A stretch of 64,000 nucleotides of DNA from Zobellia russellii (GCF_018728565.1 NZ_JACSOI010000001.1:496001-560000), one strand, 5' to 3'; shown: positions 25,052-35,740, counted from the first letter of the stretch. The notes: generated from the letters alone by a model not told the origin. A program made the numbers and translations.

Positions 25052-28000
25052 ATGAGATTTTATCGTCTTCTTCTAGTGGCTTTTGTCTTTTCTGCAACTT
25101 GTTCCCAAGCTCAAGAAACCAAAAAAATAGATGCTTATTGGCAGCTTCTTTTAAAGAATCAGAGAGAGGAGGCTAAAGTTAAGTTTCAGAAAAAGAACAA
25201 GGGTAGTTTGCCAGATTTGTTAACCAATGAACTTATAGCCAATGAGAATGGTACATTTACTTCTGCCGATGGCTTTATTACAAACGTAGTTGCCCAGCCG
25301 GATTTTGAATATTACCTCTACGCATTGTGGAACCATAATTTCTTTTTCGATTCCTATTTAACAACAGGATTCAACAGAAAAAATGTGGCTAACATAAATG
25401 GCGTACCATTAGAAAGAATTAAAAATACAACTGTTAAGGAGTCGCTTAGGTACCTCAAATCTGCCGTAGCTCAACATTCCGATGATTGGGCAGCGTACGA
25501 CCAATTGAATTATGAAATACCAGCTATTAAGGCTTGGCAGTTTTGTGGTAGTTTTGAGAATTTGAACGGTAGTGGTTTGGCTACGGAATATGCTCCGGAA
25601 AAGAATACTACTTCCAAAACGGATTTTAACGCCAATAGCAACGGATTTATCAATTGGTATACACAAAGGGGGCGTGAGAAAGATGCGTATCAATATTACT
25701 CTAACCACGCAGAATATGGTGGTGGCGTAAATTATGCACAAAGTTTTATAAGCAATCCATCAGCAAAAAAAGCAGTAGTACGTTTAGGTAGTTCATCTTT
25801 TGCAAGAGTTTGGCTAAATGATGTACTCATCTATGAAAACACCAATGATGGCATTACCGATTTGGATGCCTATAATGTGCTCGTAAACCTTCCTGCCGGA
25901 AACAACCGATTATTAGTAAAGAGCGCGGACCAAAGCGGAATAGCCTATTTTATTGTTAGAATTACAGATGAAGAAGGACACGCTTTTACCGATTTGGAAT
26001 ACAGTGCAACCCCAGTTGCCTATCAAAAAAGTTCATTGGAGCGTATTGCTCCCAAAGTATTGACACATGACGTAGAAGCCTTTTTTCAAAATAAATTAAA
26101 GAAAGACCCAAACAATTTTTTCAACACGATATGCTTGGTAAGTGCGTATTTGAGAAATTCAAAATTCAATGAGGCCAAGGCAACTTTACAACCATGGATA
26201 GAAGCCTATCCGGAAAGCTCGTTTCTTAGAAAATATCATATTGAGTGTTATACAAAGGAAAAGGATTATGCTTCTGCAAAGGAGTTGCAAAAAAATATCC
26301 AAAGCGATGATGAAAACTACTATCTGTCGTACATCTATCGTTTTGAGGAATCTCGGGAACTTTTTAAACTGCCCTTACAGGAGTTTGAGGCATTTGTAGC
26401 GGACTTTTCGGCTTCTACGGATATGGATATTTTAAAACAATCGGCTAAATTGTTATTGAATATTAGGCAAGAAAATAAATCTGCCGTAAAGGAAACGTTA
26501 CAGACCATTACCGATAATTATAAGGATCAGTTGAGTATCCTAAAAGTCTACCTCAATATATATTCCGCCTATTTGAATGAAGACGATAAGGCCATACAGA
26601 TTTTAGAAGATATAGATGACACCTATTTTGATTACAGCGCATTAAAATCTCTCGTTGCTTTTTATAACAAGCAAGACCGAAAGGAAGAGGCCTTGGCCCT
26701 TTTTGAAAAGCGATATAATTTGGTGGATCACGATAATATCTACCTGTCCGATTATATTGCCTACCAACATGAATATAAGAAGTATGAAGCGTCTTTACCT
26801 TATATAGATCAAATGTTGGAGAATTTCCCGTATTCATTTGTGGCCATGGAATTAAAAGGTACGGCTCTAGAGCAATCCGGACGTAAAAAGGAAGCTCTGG
26901 TTTGGTATAAAAAATCACTTGGACATAATGGCGCAAATACCTCCTTACGCAAGAAAATAGACGATTTGTCCAACGCCAAGGATTATCTAGAAGAACTAGC
27001 TACACCCAATATATATGAATTTATGGCCCAGACCCGTAATAAGGGAGTTAAGGGCAACTATGGGTATAATTATTTGTTGGATGAAAGTCTGTTGCAACTG
27101 TATCCGGAAGGTGGCGGTAAGTCTCAGACGCGTTATGTGGTTGAGATTACCAGCGATAGTGGTATAGAATCTTTAAAAGAGGTAAATCTTGGTTTAAGTG
27201 GCAATTATCACATTACAAAATCCGAAATAGTAAAACCTAATAAAAAAATTGTTCCCGCGTCTAGAAGCGGTTCCAGTATTGTTTTTAACAATCTTGAAAT
27301 TGGTGATATCATCTACGTAGATTATGAAAGTAGTTATGCCAATAGCGGTAGGTTTTATAAAGACCATGTAGACTATTTTCAGTTTGATTCTTTTCACCCT
27401 ATTCATAAAAACACCTTAAAAATATTGGTGCCTAAGGGCAAGGATTTCACTACTAAAACACTTAATGGGGACGTCAGTTATAAAAAGCGAACAATAGATG
27501 ATTATGTATTCCATGAGTGGGAGACCATTGATCAGAAAGAACTTTCGCCAGAGGAGAACTTTATGCCTAGCCTTAGTGATGTAGCTAGCTATGTACACGT
27601 AAGCACAATAGGTTCTTGGGATGAGATAGCCAATTGGTATTCAGATTTGGTACGCCCGCAAATCGTTATCAACTCAGATGTTAAAGAAGCCTATAAAACA
27701 ATTTTCCCATCCGGAAGCGATTCTTTTTCGGAAGACGAAAAGGCTTCTAAGATTTACTATTATATTATGGAGAATTTTAGCTATAGCCATGTAGGCTTTA
27801 GACAAAGTGGTTATGTTCCGCAGCGGCCCTCAAAAACTATAAAGTCTAAGCTAGGCGATTGTAAGGACTTTTCAACGCTCTATGTCACCTTAGCTCAAAT
27901 GGCCGGTCTAAAGTCGCATTTAGTTTTGGTGCTTACCTCAGATTATGGCGAAAGCACCATGGTATTGCCAAGTCAAGATTTTAACCACTGTATAGCCAAG

Positions 28001-28852
28001 GTATTTATAGATGGTAAACCCCAGTATTTGGAACTTACGGACAACAATATGCCCTATAAGTCTATACCTACCAGTTTAGAAAGTGCTACTGCTTTGGATA
28101 TCCCCAATAAATGGATGGAAGATGTAAAGAAGGGCATTTACAAGTTAAGAAATGTTGACCATACTACCACGGTGCTAGAAAGTAACTTGGAGTATGTAAT
28201 TGGAGAAGGTTCTCATAAATTAAGAATAGAATCTGTTTTAAAGGGAAGCATAAACGCTCATTATGCCGCTATTTTTAAGGAGAACAATTATGAGGTAGTA
28301 AAGAAGAGTATTACGGACGATTTTAAAAGTAGGATTTCAGAAGATTTTTCCATGGATAGTATTCATGATATACATTATGAACTACGTTCGCCTGTTTTAA
28401 AGTACACGTCAGACCTGACGGTTAACGAGAAATTGGATGAAATTGGCAGTATGAGGGTGTTTCGTATTCCAGCGGTGAACAATGCCTATAACACGTCAAT
28501 AATCCAAGATGATGAGCGTACTTTTCCAATTGATTATCTGTTGTATGAAAATGCAGATGTTTACAAGTCTAGTTATGTTATTAAACTGAACGAAGACGAG
28601 CGTTTTGTTGAAATTCCGGAAAGTGCGGATTATAGTTTTAAAAAGCATCAGTTTAAAATAAACTATGACTTGGCTAAAGAGAATGAACTACATGTTTCCA
28701 TAGAGGCTAAAACTTCAAAAGAACGTATTCCGGCAAGTGATTACAAAGACTTCAAGGTCTACGTAAAAGCGTCCTTAGATGCCAAGCAGCAACTAATAGG
28801 GTTTAAGAAGAGCAAGAAGGAAACTAAAGTAAGCTTTTCAGGTAAAAAATAG
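25052..28852 (+). CDS. DUF3857 and transglutaminase-like domain protein
   Basis: 1266-residue exported protein (signal peptide ending near SQAQE). The first half contains helical TPR-like repeats (about 330-640). A DUF3857 beta domain lies around 650-850, followed by a transglutaminase-like cysteine-protease fold with the triad Cys937 (GDCKDFS), His979 (FNHC) and Asp997 (ELTDN), then a C-terminal beta domain. Proteins of this type are common in Bacteroidetes and presumably act in the periplasm; their substrates are unknown. The stop lies one base from the end of the convergent riboflavin synthase gene. Confidence 0.8.
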   Translation: MRFYRLLLVAFVFSATCSQAQETKKIDAYWQLLLKNQREEAKVKFQKKNKGSLPDLLTNELIANENGTFTSADGFITNVVAQPDFEYYLYALWNHNFFFDSYLTTGFNRKNVANINGVPLERIKNTTVKESLRYLKSAVAQHSDDWAAYDQLNYEIPAIKAWQFCGSFENLNGSGLATEYAPEKNTTSKTDFNANSNGFINWYTQRGREKDAYQYYSNHAEYGGGVNYAQSFISNPSAKKAVVRLGSSSFARVWLNDVLIYENTNDGITDLDAYNVLVNLPAGNNRLLVKSADQSGIAYFIVRITDEEGHAFTDLEYSATPVAYQKSSLERIAPKVLTHDVEAFFQNKLKKDPNNFFNTICLVSAYLRNSKFNEAKATLQPWIEAYPESSFLRKYHIECYTKEKDYASAKELQKNIQSDDENYYLSYIYRFEESRELFKLPLQEFEAFVADFSASTDMDILKQSAKLLLNIRQENKSAVKETLQTITDNYKDQLSILKVYLNIYSAYLNEDDKAIQILEDIDDTYFDYSALKSLVAFYNKQDRKEEALALFEKRYNLVDHDNIYLSDYIAYQHEYKKYEASLPYIDQMLENFPYSFVAMELKGTALEQSGRKKEALVWYKKSLGHNGANTSLRKKIDDLSNAKDYLEELATPNIYEFMAQTRNKGVKGNYGYNYLLDESLLQLYPEGGGKSQTRYVVEITSDSGIESLKEVNLGLSGNYHITKSEIVKPNKKIVPASRSGSSIVFNNLEIGDIIYVDYESSYANSGRFYKDHVDYFQFDSFHPIHKNTLKILVPKGKDFTTKTLNGDVSYKKRTIDDYVFHEWETIDQKELSPEENFMPSLSDVASYVHVSTIGSWDEIANWYSDLVRPQIVINSDVKEAYKTIFPSGSDSFSEDEKASKIYYYIMENFSYSHVGFRQSGYVPQRPSKTIKSKLGDCKDFSTLYVTLAQMAGLKSHLVLVLTSDYGESTMVLPSQDFNHCIAKVFIDGKPQYLELTDNNMPYKSIPTSLESATALDIPNKWMEDVKKGIYKLRNVDHTTTVLESNLEYVIGEGSHKLRIESVLKGSINAHYAAIFKENNYEVVKKSITDDFKSRISEDFSMDSIHDIHYELRSPVLKYTSDLTVNEKLDEIGSMRVFRIPAVNNAYNTSIIQDDERTFPIDYLLYENADVYKSSYVIKLNEDERFVEIPESADYSFKKHQFKINYDLAKENELHVSIEAKTSKERIPASDYKDFKVYVKASLDAKQQLIGFKKSKKETKVSFSGKK

Positions 28853-28853
28853 T

Positions 28854-29450
28854 TTACCCGTTGTTCTGGTAAGACATCAGCTTGGCTACATATTTGCCAA
28901 TAACGTCAAACTCTAAGTTTACCGTTGTACCTATTTGATATGATTTAAAACGGGTGTGCTCATAGGTATAGGGAATAATGGCCACACTAAAGCTGTTCTT
29001 TTCGGAATTTACCACTGTAAGGCTGGTACCATCTATGGTTATAGAACCCTTTTCTATAGTAGGGTTTCCCGTAGCGGCATCATATTCAAAAGTAAAGAAC
29101 CAACTACCGTCTTTTTCTGCAATGGCGGTACACTTGCCCGTCTGGTCTACATGGCCTTGAACAATATGGCCGTCTAGGCGAGAACCAAGAATCATGGCGC
29201 GCTCAAGGTTTACTTTATCACCTACCTTTAGGTCGTCTAAATTGGTTTTCTGTAAAGTTTCATCAATAGCTGTTACGGTATAGCTGTTTTCGTCCAAAGA
29301 AACTACCGTTAAACAAACCCCGTTATGAGATACGCTTTGGTCTATTTTAAGTTCTGGCGTTAATGAAGATTTAACCGTAATATGAAGGTTGCTCCCTTCT
29401 TGTTCCAATTGCTGTATTTCGCCCAAAGTTTCGATAATGCCCGTAAACAT
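28854..29450 (-). CDS. ribE: Riboflavin synthase, alpha subunit
   Basis: 198 residues, normal for the family. It starts with the hallmark MFTGIIE and contains two similar lumazine-binding halves (about 1-95 and 96-190), each with an SVxxxGxxLTV-like core (QSVSHNGVCLTV, GSITIDGTSLTV). It converts two 6,7-dimethyl-8-ribityllumazine molecules to riboflavin. It is divergent from pdxA with 59 bases between starts. No FMN riboswitch is visible in that short gap. Confidence 0.93.
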   Translation of the reverse strand: MFTGIIETLGEIQQLEQEGSNLHITVKSSLTPELKIDQSVSHNGVCLTVVSLDENSYTVTAIDETLQKTNLDDLKVGDKVNLERAMILGSRLDGHIVQGHVDQTGKCTAIAEKDGSWFFTFEYDAATGNPTIEKGSITIDGTSLTVVNSEKNSFSVAIIPYTYEHTRFKSYQIGTTVNLEFDVIGKYVAKLMSYQNNG

Positions 29451-29509
29451 GTTCCGTTAAATTTAAGTAGTTTTGTACCCTAGATTATTAGGCAAAGGTA
29501 AAGAATAAG

Positions 29510-30556
29510 ATGCAGGAAGAAGGAAAAATTAAACTGGGTATTTCTATAGGCGATTTAAACGGAATAGGTTGTGAGGTAGTACTCAAGACCTTTGAAGATG
29601 CACGCATGCTGGATTTTTGTACACCCGTCATATTTGCATCCAACAAAACCATTTCTTTTCAGAAAAAAGAATTGGGCCTGAATATTAACTATCATGGCAT
29701 TACTGATGCTTCTAAAGCGGTAGACGGTAAGATAAATGTAGTTAATGTATGGAAAGAAGTTCCTAAAATTAAGTTTGGAGAAGCTACCGAAGAAGGAGGT
29801 AAATATGCTATTAAGTCTTTACGGGCGGCAGTTGATGCTTTAAAAAATGATGCTATAGATGCTCTGGTTACGGCCCCGATCAATAAAAATAACATTCAGG
29901 CAGACGATTTTAAATTTCCCGGCCATACTGATTTCTTGGCCCAAGAATTGGAAGGGGAGAGCTTAATGTTCATGGTTACGGATGACCTTAAAGTTGGTTT
30001 GCTTACCGATCATGTTGCCGTAAAGGACGCTCCGGCAGCCATAAATCCTATATTAATAAGAAATAAGGTGCGCACCATAGAGAAATCTTTGCAAATGGAT
30101 TTTGGAATTCGCGCTCCCAAGGTAGCCATGTTGGGCATTAATCCGCATAGCGGAGACAACGGTATAATAGGTAAAGAAGACGATGAGGTCATGAAACCGG
30201 TCATAAAAGAAATGTCAGAATCGGGCCATTTGGTTTTTGGACCATATTCTGCGGACAGTTTTTTTGGGTCGGACGGTTACAAAAGTTTTGATGCCATTTT
30301 AGCGGCCTATCACGATCAAGGGCTTATTCCTTTTAAGACGCTTTCATTTGGTAAAGGGGTTAATTATACAGCAGGCCTTTCTAAGGTAAGAACCTCTCCG
30401 GACCACGGTACGGCGTATGAGATTGCAGGTAAAGGCAAGGCGGATCATAGCTCGTTTAAGGAAGCGGTCTTTACTGCTCTACATATTTTTAAGAATAGAA
30501 AAGAATATCAAGAACTTACTGAAAACCCTTTGCAAAAGCAGCGTATAAGGAGATAA
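29510..30556 (+). CDS. pdxA: 4-hydroxythreonine-4-phosphate dehydrogenase
   Basis: 348 residues. Family marks include GISIGDLNGIG near the start, metal-binding histidines in PGHTDFLA and AYHDQGLIPFK, and the C-terminal TSPDHGTAYEIAGKG. It oxidises 4-phospho-hydroxythreonine in the DXP-dependent pyridoxal phosphate pathway in the cytoplasm. It is paired head to head with ribE, and the fatty-acid block follows after its own promoter at 30645-30674. Confidence 0.93.
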   Translation: MQEEGKIKLGISIGDLNGIGCEVVLKTFEDARMLDFCTPVIFASNKTISFQKKELGLNINYHGITDASKAVDGKINVVNVWKEVPKIKFGEATEEGGKYAIKSLRAAVDALKNDAIDALVTAPINKNNIQADDFKFPGHTDFLAQELEGESLMFMVTDDLKVGLLTDHVAVKDAPAAINPILIRNKVRTIEKSLQMDFGIRAPKVAMLGINPHSGDNGIIGKEDDEVMKPVIKEMSESGHLVFGPYSADSFFGSDGYKSFDAILAAYHDQGLIPFKTLSFGKGVNYTAGLSKVRTSPDHGTAYEIAGKGKADHSSFKEAVFTALHIFKNRKEYQELTENPLQKQRIRR

Positions 30557-30644
30557 AAGCTTGTTTTTGGGCCAATGTTTCGCTTTAATTTCAAGAAATG
30601 GTCTAAAAGATAGGCGAACGTATTGAATTCCAATTAAAAAAGGG

Positions 30645-30674
30645 TTGTAAGTTTATTAAATAATAGTATCTTTG
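30645..30674 (+). promoter_or_regulatory. Promoter of the DUF177-rpmF-fabH block
   Basis: TTG at 30645-30647 and TATCTTTG at 30667-30674, with 19 bp between. This is a textbook Bacteroidetes promoter. Confidence 0.7.
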
Positions 30675-30677
30675 CAC

Positions 30678-30695
30678 CCGCCTTTAATCTGGCGG
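30678..30695 (+). promoter_or_regulatory. GC-rich hairpin in the leader of the DUF177-rpmF mRNA
   Basis: CCGCC (30678-30682) pairs with GGCGG (30691-30695) at the extreme 5' end of the predicted transcript. It may stabilise the message or take part in ribosomal-protein feedback. The stem is only 5 bp. Confidence 0.3.
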
Positions 30696-30716
30696 TGTAT
30701 AAAAATCAGTGTTGAA

Positions 30717-31241
30717 ATGATGAAGCAAAAGGAGTTTAACATTCCTTTCTCTGGATTAGGACAAGGAAAACACGAATTTGAGTATACGATTAATAACCCG
30801 TTCTTTGAATCTTTTGGGTATGAAGAGTTCAACGCGGCAGACATTAAGTTGGATGTTGTTTTGAACAAGATGAGCACAATGCTTGAGTTAGAGATGAAAG
30901 CCCAGGGCACGGTTAATGTAAATTGCGACCTGACCAACGAACCTTTTGATCAGCCTATAGAGGCAGATTTGGAACTCGTAGTCAAATTTGGGGAAGAATA
31001 TAATGATGAAGATGATGAAATTCTAATCATTCCCCACGGAGAACATCAGGTCAATATTGCACAATACGTATACGAAATGTTAGTGTTGGCCGTACCGCAA
31101 AAAAGAATTCACCCAGGGGTATTAGATGGTACGTTGCAATCGGAAGCCTTAAAAAAGCTTGAGGAACTGCAGCCAAAGAAAGAGAAAAAAGAGAGTGATC
31201 CCAGATGGGACGAATTAAAGAAACTGTTAACGGATAAATAA
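30717..31241 (+). CDS. YceD/DUF177-family protein
   Basis: 174 residues from the tandem ATG at 30717/30720. Longer in-frame openings upstream overlap the promoter and are rejected. The DUF177/YceD family is typically encoded just before ribosomal protein L32, as here (7 bases), and is implicated in 23S rRNA accumulation in plants and bacteria. It has a central CDLTNEPFDQPI with one cysteine; the C-terminal part is acidic then Lys/Glu-rich. Probably cytoplasmic and ribosome-linked. Confidence 0.85.
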   Translation: MMKQKEFNIPFSGLGQGKHEFEYTINNPFFESFGYEEFNAADIKLDVVLNKMSTMLELEMKAQGTVNVNCDLTNEPFDQPIEADLELVVKFGEEYNDEDDEILIIPHGEHQVNIAQYVYEMLVLAVPQKRIHPGVLDGTLQSEALKKLEELQPKKEKKESDPRWDELKKLLTDK

Positions 31242-31248
31242 GTTTTAA

Positions 31249-31446
31249 ATGGCACATCCTAAGAGAAAAATATCGAGAACCAGAAGGGACAAAAGAAGAA
31301 CCCATTATAAAGCAGTAGCACCAACTTTGGCTACTGATCCAACTACTGGCGAAATGCACTTGTTCCACAGAGCGCATTGGCATGAAGGTAAATTATACTA
31401 CAAAGGTCAAGTTTTGATCGATAAGACTGAAGAGGCTGAAGCATAA
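31249..31446 (+). CDS. rpmF: 50S ribosomal protein L32
   Basis: 65 residues starting [17 protein letters not shown], the classic L32 beginning with its basic N-terminus. The cysteines of zinc-binding L32 forms are absent, so this is the zinc-free version. Part of the DUF177-rpmF transcript, closed by the terminator at 31478. Confidence 0.96.
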   Translation: MAHPKRKISRTRRDKRRTHYKAVAPTLATDPTTGEMHLFHRAHWHEGKLYYKGQVLIDKTEEAEA

Positions 31447-31477
31447 ATGTATCGGTTATCTTAATAATGAATTCACG

Positions 31478-31506
31478 ACTCCCGTATTTAATGACGGGAG
31501 TTTTTT
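31478..31506 (+). terminator. Terminator after rpmF
   Basis: ACTCCCGT and ACGGGAGT form an 8-bp stem with a loop of seven bases, followed by six T. It separates rpmF from fabH, although some read-through is likely because the genes form a conserved block. Confidence 0.8.
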
Positions 31507-31625
31507 ATTTCTACTACTGAAATCTCAAAAACGCATAGTTTTACAGGACGAATTGATAAAAATTGATTAATTTTCACCAATTTTGAGGCATTTTTGAAGG
31601 TTTCTGATATCAAATCAACTTTAAG

Positions 31626-32618
31626 ATGAGTAAAATAACAGCAGCAATTACAGCTGTAGGAGGGTATGTTCCGGAATTTGTTCTTACCAACAACATGCTG
31701 GAAGATATGGTAGAGACAAATGATGAATGGATTGTCTCCAGAACGGGAATAAAAGAAAGAAGGGTGTTAAAACCCGAAGAGGGAGAAGGTACTTCGTATT
31801 TGGCTATTAAAGCTGCGCAAGACCTGATCCAAAGAAAAAATATTGATCCAAAAGAAATTGATCTAATAATGATAGCCACTGCTACACCAGATAGTATGGT
31901 GGCATCTACAGCGGCTTTTGTAGCGTCCGAAATTGGGGCTGTAAACGCATTTGCCTATGATCTTTTGGCGGCTTGTTCCAGCTTTTTGTTCGGCATGTCA
32001 ACCGCGGCCAGTTACATAGAGTCCGGTAGGTACAAAAAGGTATTGCTGATTGGGGCAGATAAAATGTCTTCAATAATAGATTATACAGATCGTACCACAT
32101 GTATTATTTTTGGTGATGGTGCGGGTGCGGCTTTGTTCGAACCTAACGAAGAAGGTCTAGGATTACAAGATGAATATTTAAGGGCAGACGGTTCCGGAAG
32201 ACAATTTTTGGGAATGGATGCAGGAGGCTCTTTAATGCCCGCTACCATAGAAACGGTTAAGAATAGAAAGCACTTTATCTACCAAGATGGTAGAACGGTG
32301 TTCAAATTTGCGGTTTCCAATATGGCAGATGTAGCGGAGAGAATTATGAAACGCAACAACTTGGAACATACAGATGTTTCTTGGTTGGTGCCACACCAAG
32401 CTAATAAGAGAATTATAGATGCCACGGCCAATAGAATGGGTCTGGACAGTTCTAAAGTTCTTATGAATATAGAAAGATACGGTAACACCACATCGGCAAC
32501 CTTACCGTTACTGTTGGCTGATTTTGAAGGCCAGTTGAAAAAAGGCGACAACCTTGTTTTTGCCGCTTTTGGCGGAGGTTTCACCTGGGGTTCCATTTAC
32601 CTAAAATGGGCTTATTAA
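31626..32618 (+). CDS. fabH: 3-oxoacyl-ACP synthase III
   Basis: 330-residue initiating condensing enzyme of fatty acid synthesis, joining acetyl-CoA (or a branched acyl-CoA) to malonyl-ACP. The Cys-His-Asn triad is visible: Cys117 in LAACSSF, His257 in VPHQANKR and Asn in ERYGNTTSAT. Branched starters are usual in flavobacteria. It is followed by accB and accC, which supply malonyl-CoA, so the context supports the call. Confidence 0.95.
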   Translation: MSKITAAITAVGGYVPEFVLTNNMLEDMVETNDEWIVSRTGIKERRVLKPEEGEGTSYLAIKAAQDLIQRKNIDPKEIDLIMIATATPDSMVASTAAFVASEIGAVNAFAYDLLAACSSFLFGMSTAASYIESGRYKKVLLIGADKMSSIIDYTDRTTCIIFGDGAGAALFEPNEEGLGLQDEYLRADGSGRQFLGMDAGGSLMPATIETVKNRKHFIYQDGRTVFKFAVSNMADVAERIMKRNNLEHTDVSWLVPHQANKRIIDATANRMGLDSSKVLMNIERYGNTTSATLPLLLADFEGQLKKGDNLVFAAFGGGFTWGSIYLKWAY

Positions 32619-32651
32619 ATAAAATACCGATCATTTAAATAAATAACATCC

Positions 32652-33143
32652 ATGGATATTAAAGAAATTCAAAGCCTGATCAAGTTTGTAGCAAAATCAG
32701 GGGCCAGTGAAGTAAAGTTGGAAATGGAGGATTTAAAAATCACCATTAAAACGGGTACTTCGGATTCTGGAAACGAAACAACCTATGTGCAACAGATTCC
32801 TATGCCACAAGCCCAGATGATGTCTGCGCAAGCTCCGGCACAAACTGTTGAGGTTGCTGCGGCCGATACGGCCAAAACAGAGAAAAAAGATGATGAGTCA
32901 AAGTATATCACTATTAAATCGCCAATAATCGGTACTTTTTATAGAAAGCCATCACCGGATAAGAGTGCGTTTGTAGAAGTGGGTACTTCTATCGGAAAAG
33001 GAGATGTGCTTTGTGTTATTGAGGCAATGAAACTTTTTAACGATATTGAATCTGAGGTTTCTGGTAAAATCGTTAAGATTTTAGTTGAGGATTCTTCTCC
33101 TGTAGAATTTGATCAACCATTGTTCTTGGTAGATCCGTCATAA
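32652..33143 (+). CDS. accB: Biotin carboxyl carrier protein of acetyl-CoA carboxylase
   Basis: 163 residues. A Pro/Ala/Gln-rich linker (about 45-85) precedes the C-terminal biotinyl domain, which carries the biotinylated Lys127 in EAMKL. It carries CO2 between biotin carboxylase and carboxyltransferase. It lies between fabH and accC. Confidence 0.96.
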   Translation: MDIKEIQSLIKFVAKSGASEVKLEMEDLKITIKTGTSDSGNETTYVQQIPMPQAQMMSAQAPAQTVEVAAADTAKTEKKDDESKYITIKSPIIGTFYRKPSPDKSAFVEVGTSIGKGDVLCVIEAMKLFNDIESEVSGKIVKILVEDSSPVEFDQPLFLVDPS

Positions 33144-33227
33144 TTATAAATTCTGAATCCCAAATAAGGTTCCCTTTAGGGGAATGGATTGTTGGTACTT
33201 AGATTTTGGAATTTAAATTAAAAAAGT

Positions 33228-34580
33228 ATGTTCAAAAAAATATTAATTGCAAATAGGGGAGAGATTGCGTTACGTGTTATACGTACCTGTAAGGAAATGG
33301 GTATAAAGACCGTAGCCGTCTATTCTAAGGCAGATGAAGAAAGTTTGCATGTTCGTTTTGCTGATGAGGCCGTCTGTATTGGTCCTGCTCCGAGTAGCGA
33401 ATCGTACCTGAAAATACCAAATATTATCGCGGCAGCGGAAATTACAAATGCCGATGCCATTCACCCAGGTTATGGGTTTCTTTCGGAAAATTCTAAATTT
33501 TCCAAAATATGTGCAGAGCACGATATTAAGTTTATTGGAGCTTCCGGTGAGCACATAGATCGTATGGGAGATAAGGCTTCTGCCAAGAAAACCATGAAAG
33601 AGGCCGGTGTTCCTACAGTTCCTGGTTCGGACGGTTTGTTAAAAGATGTTGTAGATGCCATAAAAACTGCCAAGAAAATGGGGTATCCTGTTATGATCAA
33701 GGCAACTGCCGGTGGTGGTGGTAAGGGTATGCGCGCCGTTTGGAAGGAAGAGGAAATGGAAGACCTTTTTGAGAGTGCCGTACAGGAAGCTACCGCAGCA
33801 TTCGGCAACGGCGGTATGTACATGGAAAAGCTGATAGAGGAGCCAAGGCATATTGAAATTCAGATTGTTGGAGACCAATACGGTAAGGCATGTCATTTAT
33901 CGGAAAGAGATTGCTCAGTACAGCGAAGACACCAAAAGCTTACAGAAGAAACCCCATCACCCTTTATGACGGATAAACTTCGTGAAGAGATGGGAGCGGC
34001 AGCTGTTAAAGCTGCGGAGTACATAAAATACGAAGGAGCGGGAACCATAGAATTTTTGGTAGATAAGCACAGAAATTTCTATTTCATGGAAATGAATACC
34101 CGTATTCAGGTAGAGCATCCTATTACGGAACAGGTTATTGATTACGATTTAATTCGTGAGCAGATACTAGTAGCTGGAGGCGTGCCTATTTCTGGTAAAA
34201 ATTATTTACCTAAACTTCATTCCATAGAGTGTAGAATAAACGCGGAAGATCCATATAACAACTTTAGGCCTTCACCGGGTAGGATTACTACCTTACATAC
34301 TCCAGGAGGTCATGGTGTACGTATGGATACGCACGTTTACAGCGGCTATAGTATACCGCCAAATTACGATTCTATGATTGCAAAGTTGATAACCACTGCG
34401 CAAACACGTGAAGAGGCTATCAATAAAATGAAAAGGGCTTTAGATGAGTTCGTAATTGAAGGCATTAAAACAACTATACCGTTCCACAGGCAATTAATGG
34501 ATCACCCAGATTATTTAGCGGGTAATTATACTACCGCATTTATGGAAGATTTCAAAATGGATCCACCACCAGCGGAATAA
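33228..34580 (+). CDS. accC: Acetyl-CoA carboxylase, biotin carboxylase subunit
   Basis: 450 residues, standard length. N-terminal [18 protein letters not shown], the ATP-grasp glycine loop [12 protein letters not shown], and the catalytic [14 protein letters not shown] are all present. It carboxylates the biotin on AccB using ATP and bicarbonate. A strong terminator follows directly. Confidence 0.96.
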   Translation: MFKKILIANRGEIALRVIRTCKEMGIKTVAVYSKADEESLHVRFADEAVCIGPAPSSESYLKIPNIIAAAEITNADAIHPGYGFLSENSKFSKICAEHDIKFIGASGEHIDRMGDKASAKKTMKEAGVPTVPGSDGLLKDVVDAIKTAKKMGYPVMIKATAGGGGKGMRAVWKEEEMEDLFESAVQEATAAFGNGGMYMEKLIEEPRHIEIQIVGDQYGKACHLSERDCSVQRRHQKLTEETPSPFMTDKLREEMGAAAVKAAEYIKYEGAGTIEFLVDKHRNFYFMEMNTRIQVEHPITEQVIDYDLIREQILVAGGVPISGKNYLPKLHSIECRINAEDPYNNFRPSPGRITTLHTPGGHGVRMDTHVYSGYSIPPNYDSMIAKLITTAQTREEAINKMKRALDEFVIEGIKTTIPFHRQLMDHPDYLAGNYTTAFMEDFKMDPPPAE

Positions 34581-34585
34581 GATTT

Positions 34586-34615
34586 AAAACCCCGATATTT
34601 ATCGGGGTTTTTTTA
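34586..34615 (+). terminator. Terminator after accC
   Basis: AAAACCCCGAT and ATCGGGGTTTT form a long stem with a four-base loop and a run of T. Confidence 0.85.
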
Positions 34616-34624
34616 TACAGTAAA

Positions 34625-35740
34625 ATGGAGCTAAGTTATTGGGAATATAAAACGTGGTTAACGAATGTTGATTTCACTATTGTGGGTAGTGGTATCGTGG
34701 GGCTTAACTGCGCCTTGCGTCTGCATGAGCGATTTCCAAAAGCGAAAATCCTTATTTTGGAAAAGGGTTTTTTGCCTCAAGGAGCGAGCACCAAAAATGC
34801 TGGATTTGCTTGCTTTGGGAGTATTTCCGAAATTTTGGCGGACTTAGATTTACATAGCGAACAAGAAGTGATCGAACTGGTCGCACAGCGCTGGAAAGGA
34901 ATACAAAAACTCCGTAAAAACCTTGGCGATAAAGCAATGGGTTTTCAGGTAAACGGTGGCTATGAATTGTTTCTTGATGCGGCGCAGGAGTTATATCAGA
35001 AGTGTGTGCAAAAGCAATCTGAAATTAACGCACTGTTGCACCCGATCTTTAAAGCAGATGCATTTTATGGGTCTCCTAATACCTTTGGTTTTAAAGGGAT
35101 AAAGGAAAATTATATTACCCATAGGTTTGAAGGGCAGTTGGATACTGGAAAAATGATGAACGGACTGTTAAAATTGGTACAGCAGGCAGGAATTACTATA
35201 CTTAATTCCATTACCGTAGAGAATTTTTCCGCAGACCGCTCCAGCATCAAAATAAAAACAAATAGGTTCGAATTTTCATCTAAAAAAATGCTGATAGCTA
35301 CCAATGGTTTCAGTCCGCAATTAATTGGTGAGGATGTTAAGCCCGCAAGGGCGCAAGTATTGATTACCAAACCCATTGAAAATTTGAATCTAAAGGGAAC
35401 CTTTCATTTTGATGAGGGCTATTATTATTTTAGGAATATAGATAATCGGGTTTTGTTTGGAGGTGGTAGAAATCTTGATTTTAAAGGAGAGGAAACAGAT
35501 CGGTTTGGTAATTCACAAGTGATTCAGACTCATCTAGACAAATTACTTAAGGAAGTAATTCTGCCCGAGACTCCATTTACTATTGATTACACATGGAGCG
35601 GAATTATGGGAACGGGTATGCAAAAGAAACCTATAGTCAAGCAGCTTTCGGAAAACGTGTATTGTGGTGTTAGGTTGGGAGGCATGGGCATAGCTATTGG
35701 GAGTACAATAGGTAATAACTTAGCGGATTTACTGGAATAG
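34625..35740 (+). CDS. FAD-dependent oxidoreductase, DAO family
   Basis: 371 residues. The N-terminal dinucleotide-binding fold reads FTIVGSGIVGLNCALR, followed by GASTKNAGFACFGS, as in glycine/sarcosine/D-amino-acid oxidases. The C-terminal GVRLGGMGIAIGSTIG is the second FAD-contacting segment. It probably oxidises an amine or amino acid in the cytoplasm; the substrate is not evident. It stands alone between the accC terminator and the dehydratase. Confidence 0.8.
   Translation: MELSYWEYKTWLTNVDFTIVGSGIVGLNCALRLHERFPKAKILILEKGFLPQGASTKNAGFACFGSISEILADLDLHSEQEVIELVAQRWKGIQKLRKNLGDKAMGFQVNGGYELFLDAAQELYQKCVQKQSEINALLHPIFKADAFYGSPNTFGFKGIKENYITHRFEGQLDTGKMMNGLLKLVQQAGITILNSITVENFSADRSSIKIKTNRFEFSSKKMLIATNGFSPQLIGEDVKPARAQVLITKPIENLNLKGTFHFDEGYYYFRNIDNRVLFGGGRNLDFKGEETDRFGNSQVIQTHLDKLLKEVILPETPFTIDYTWSGIMGTGMQKKPIVKQLSENVYCGVRLGGMGIAIGSTIGNNLADLLE

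Noticed and set aside
29451-29509. FMN riboswitch before riboflavin synthase
   Set aside because: The gap to pdxA is only 59 bases, too short for the element, and no conserved RFN boxes are seen.
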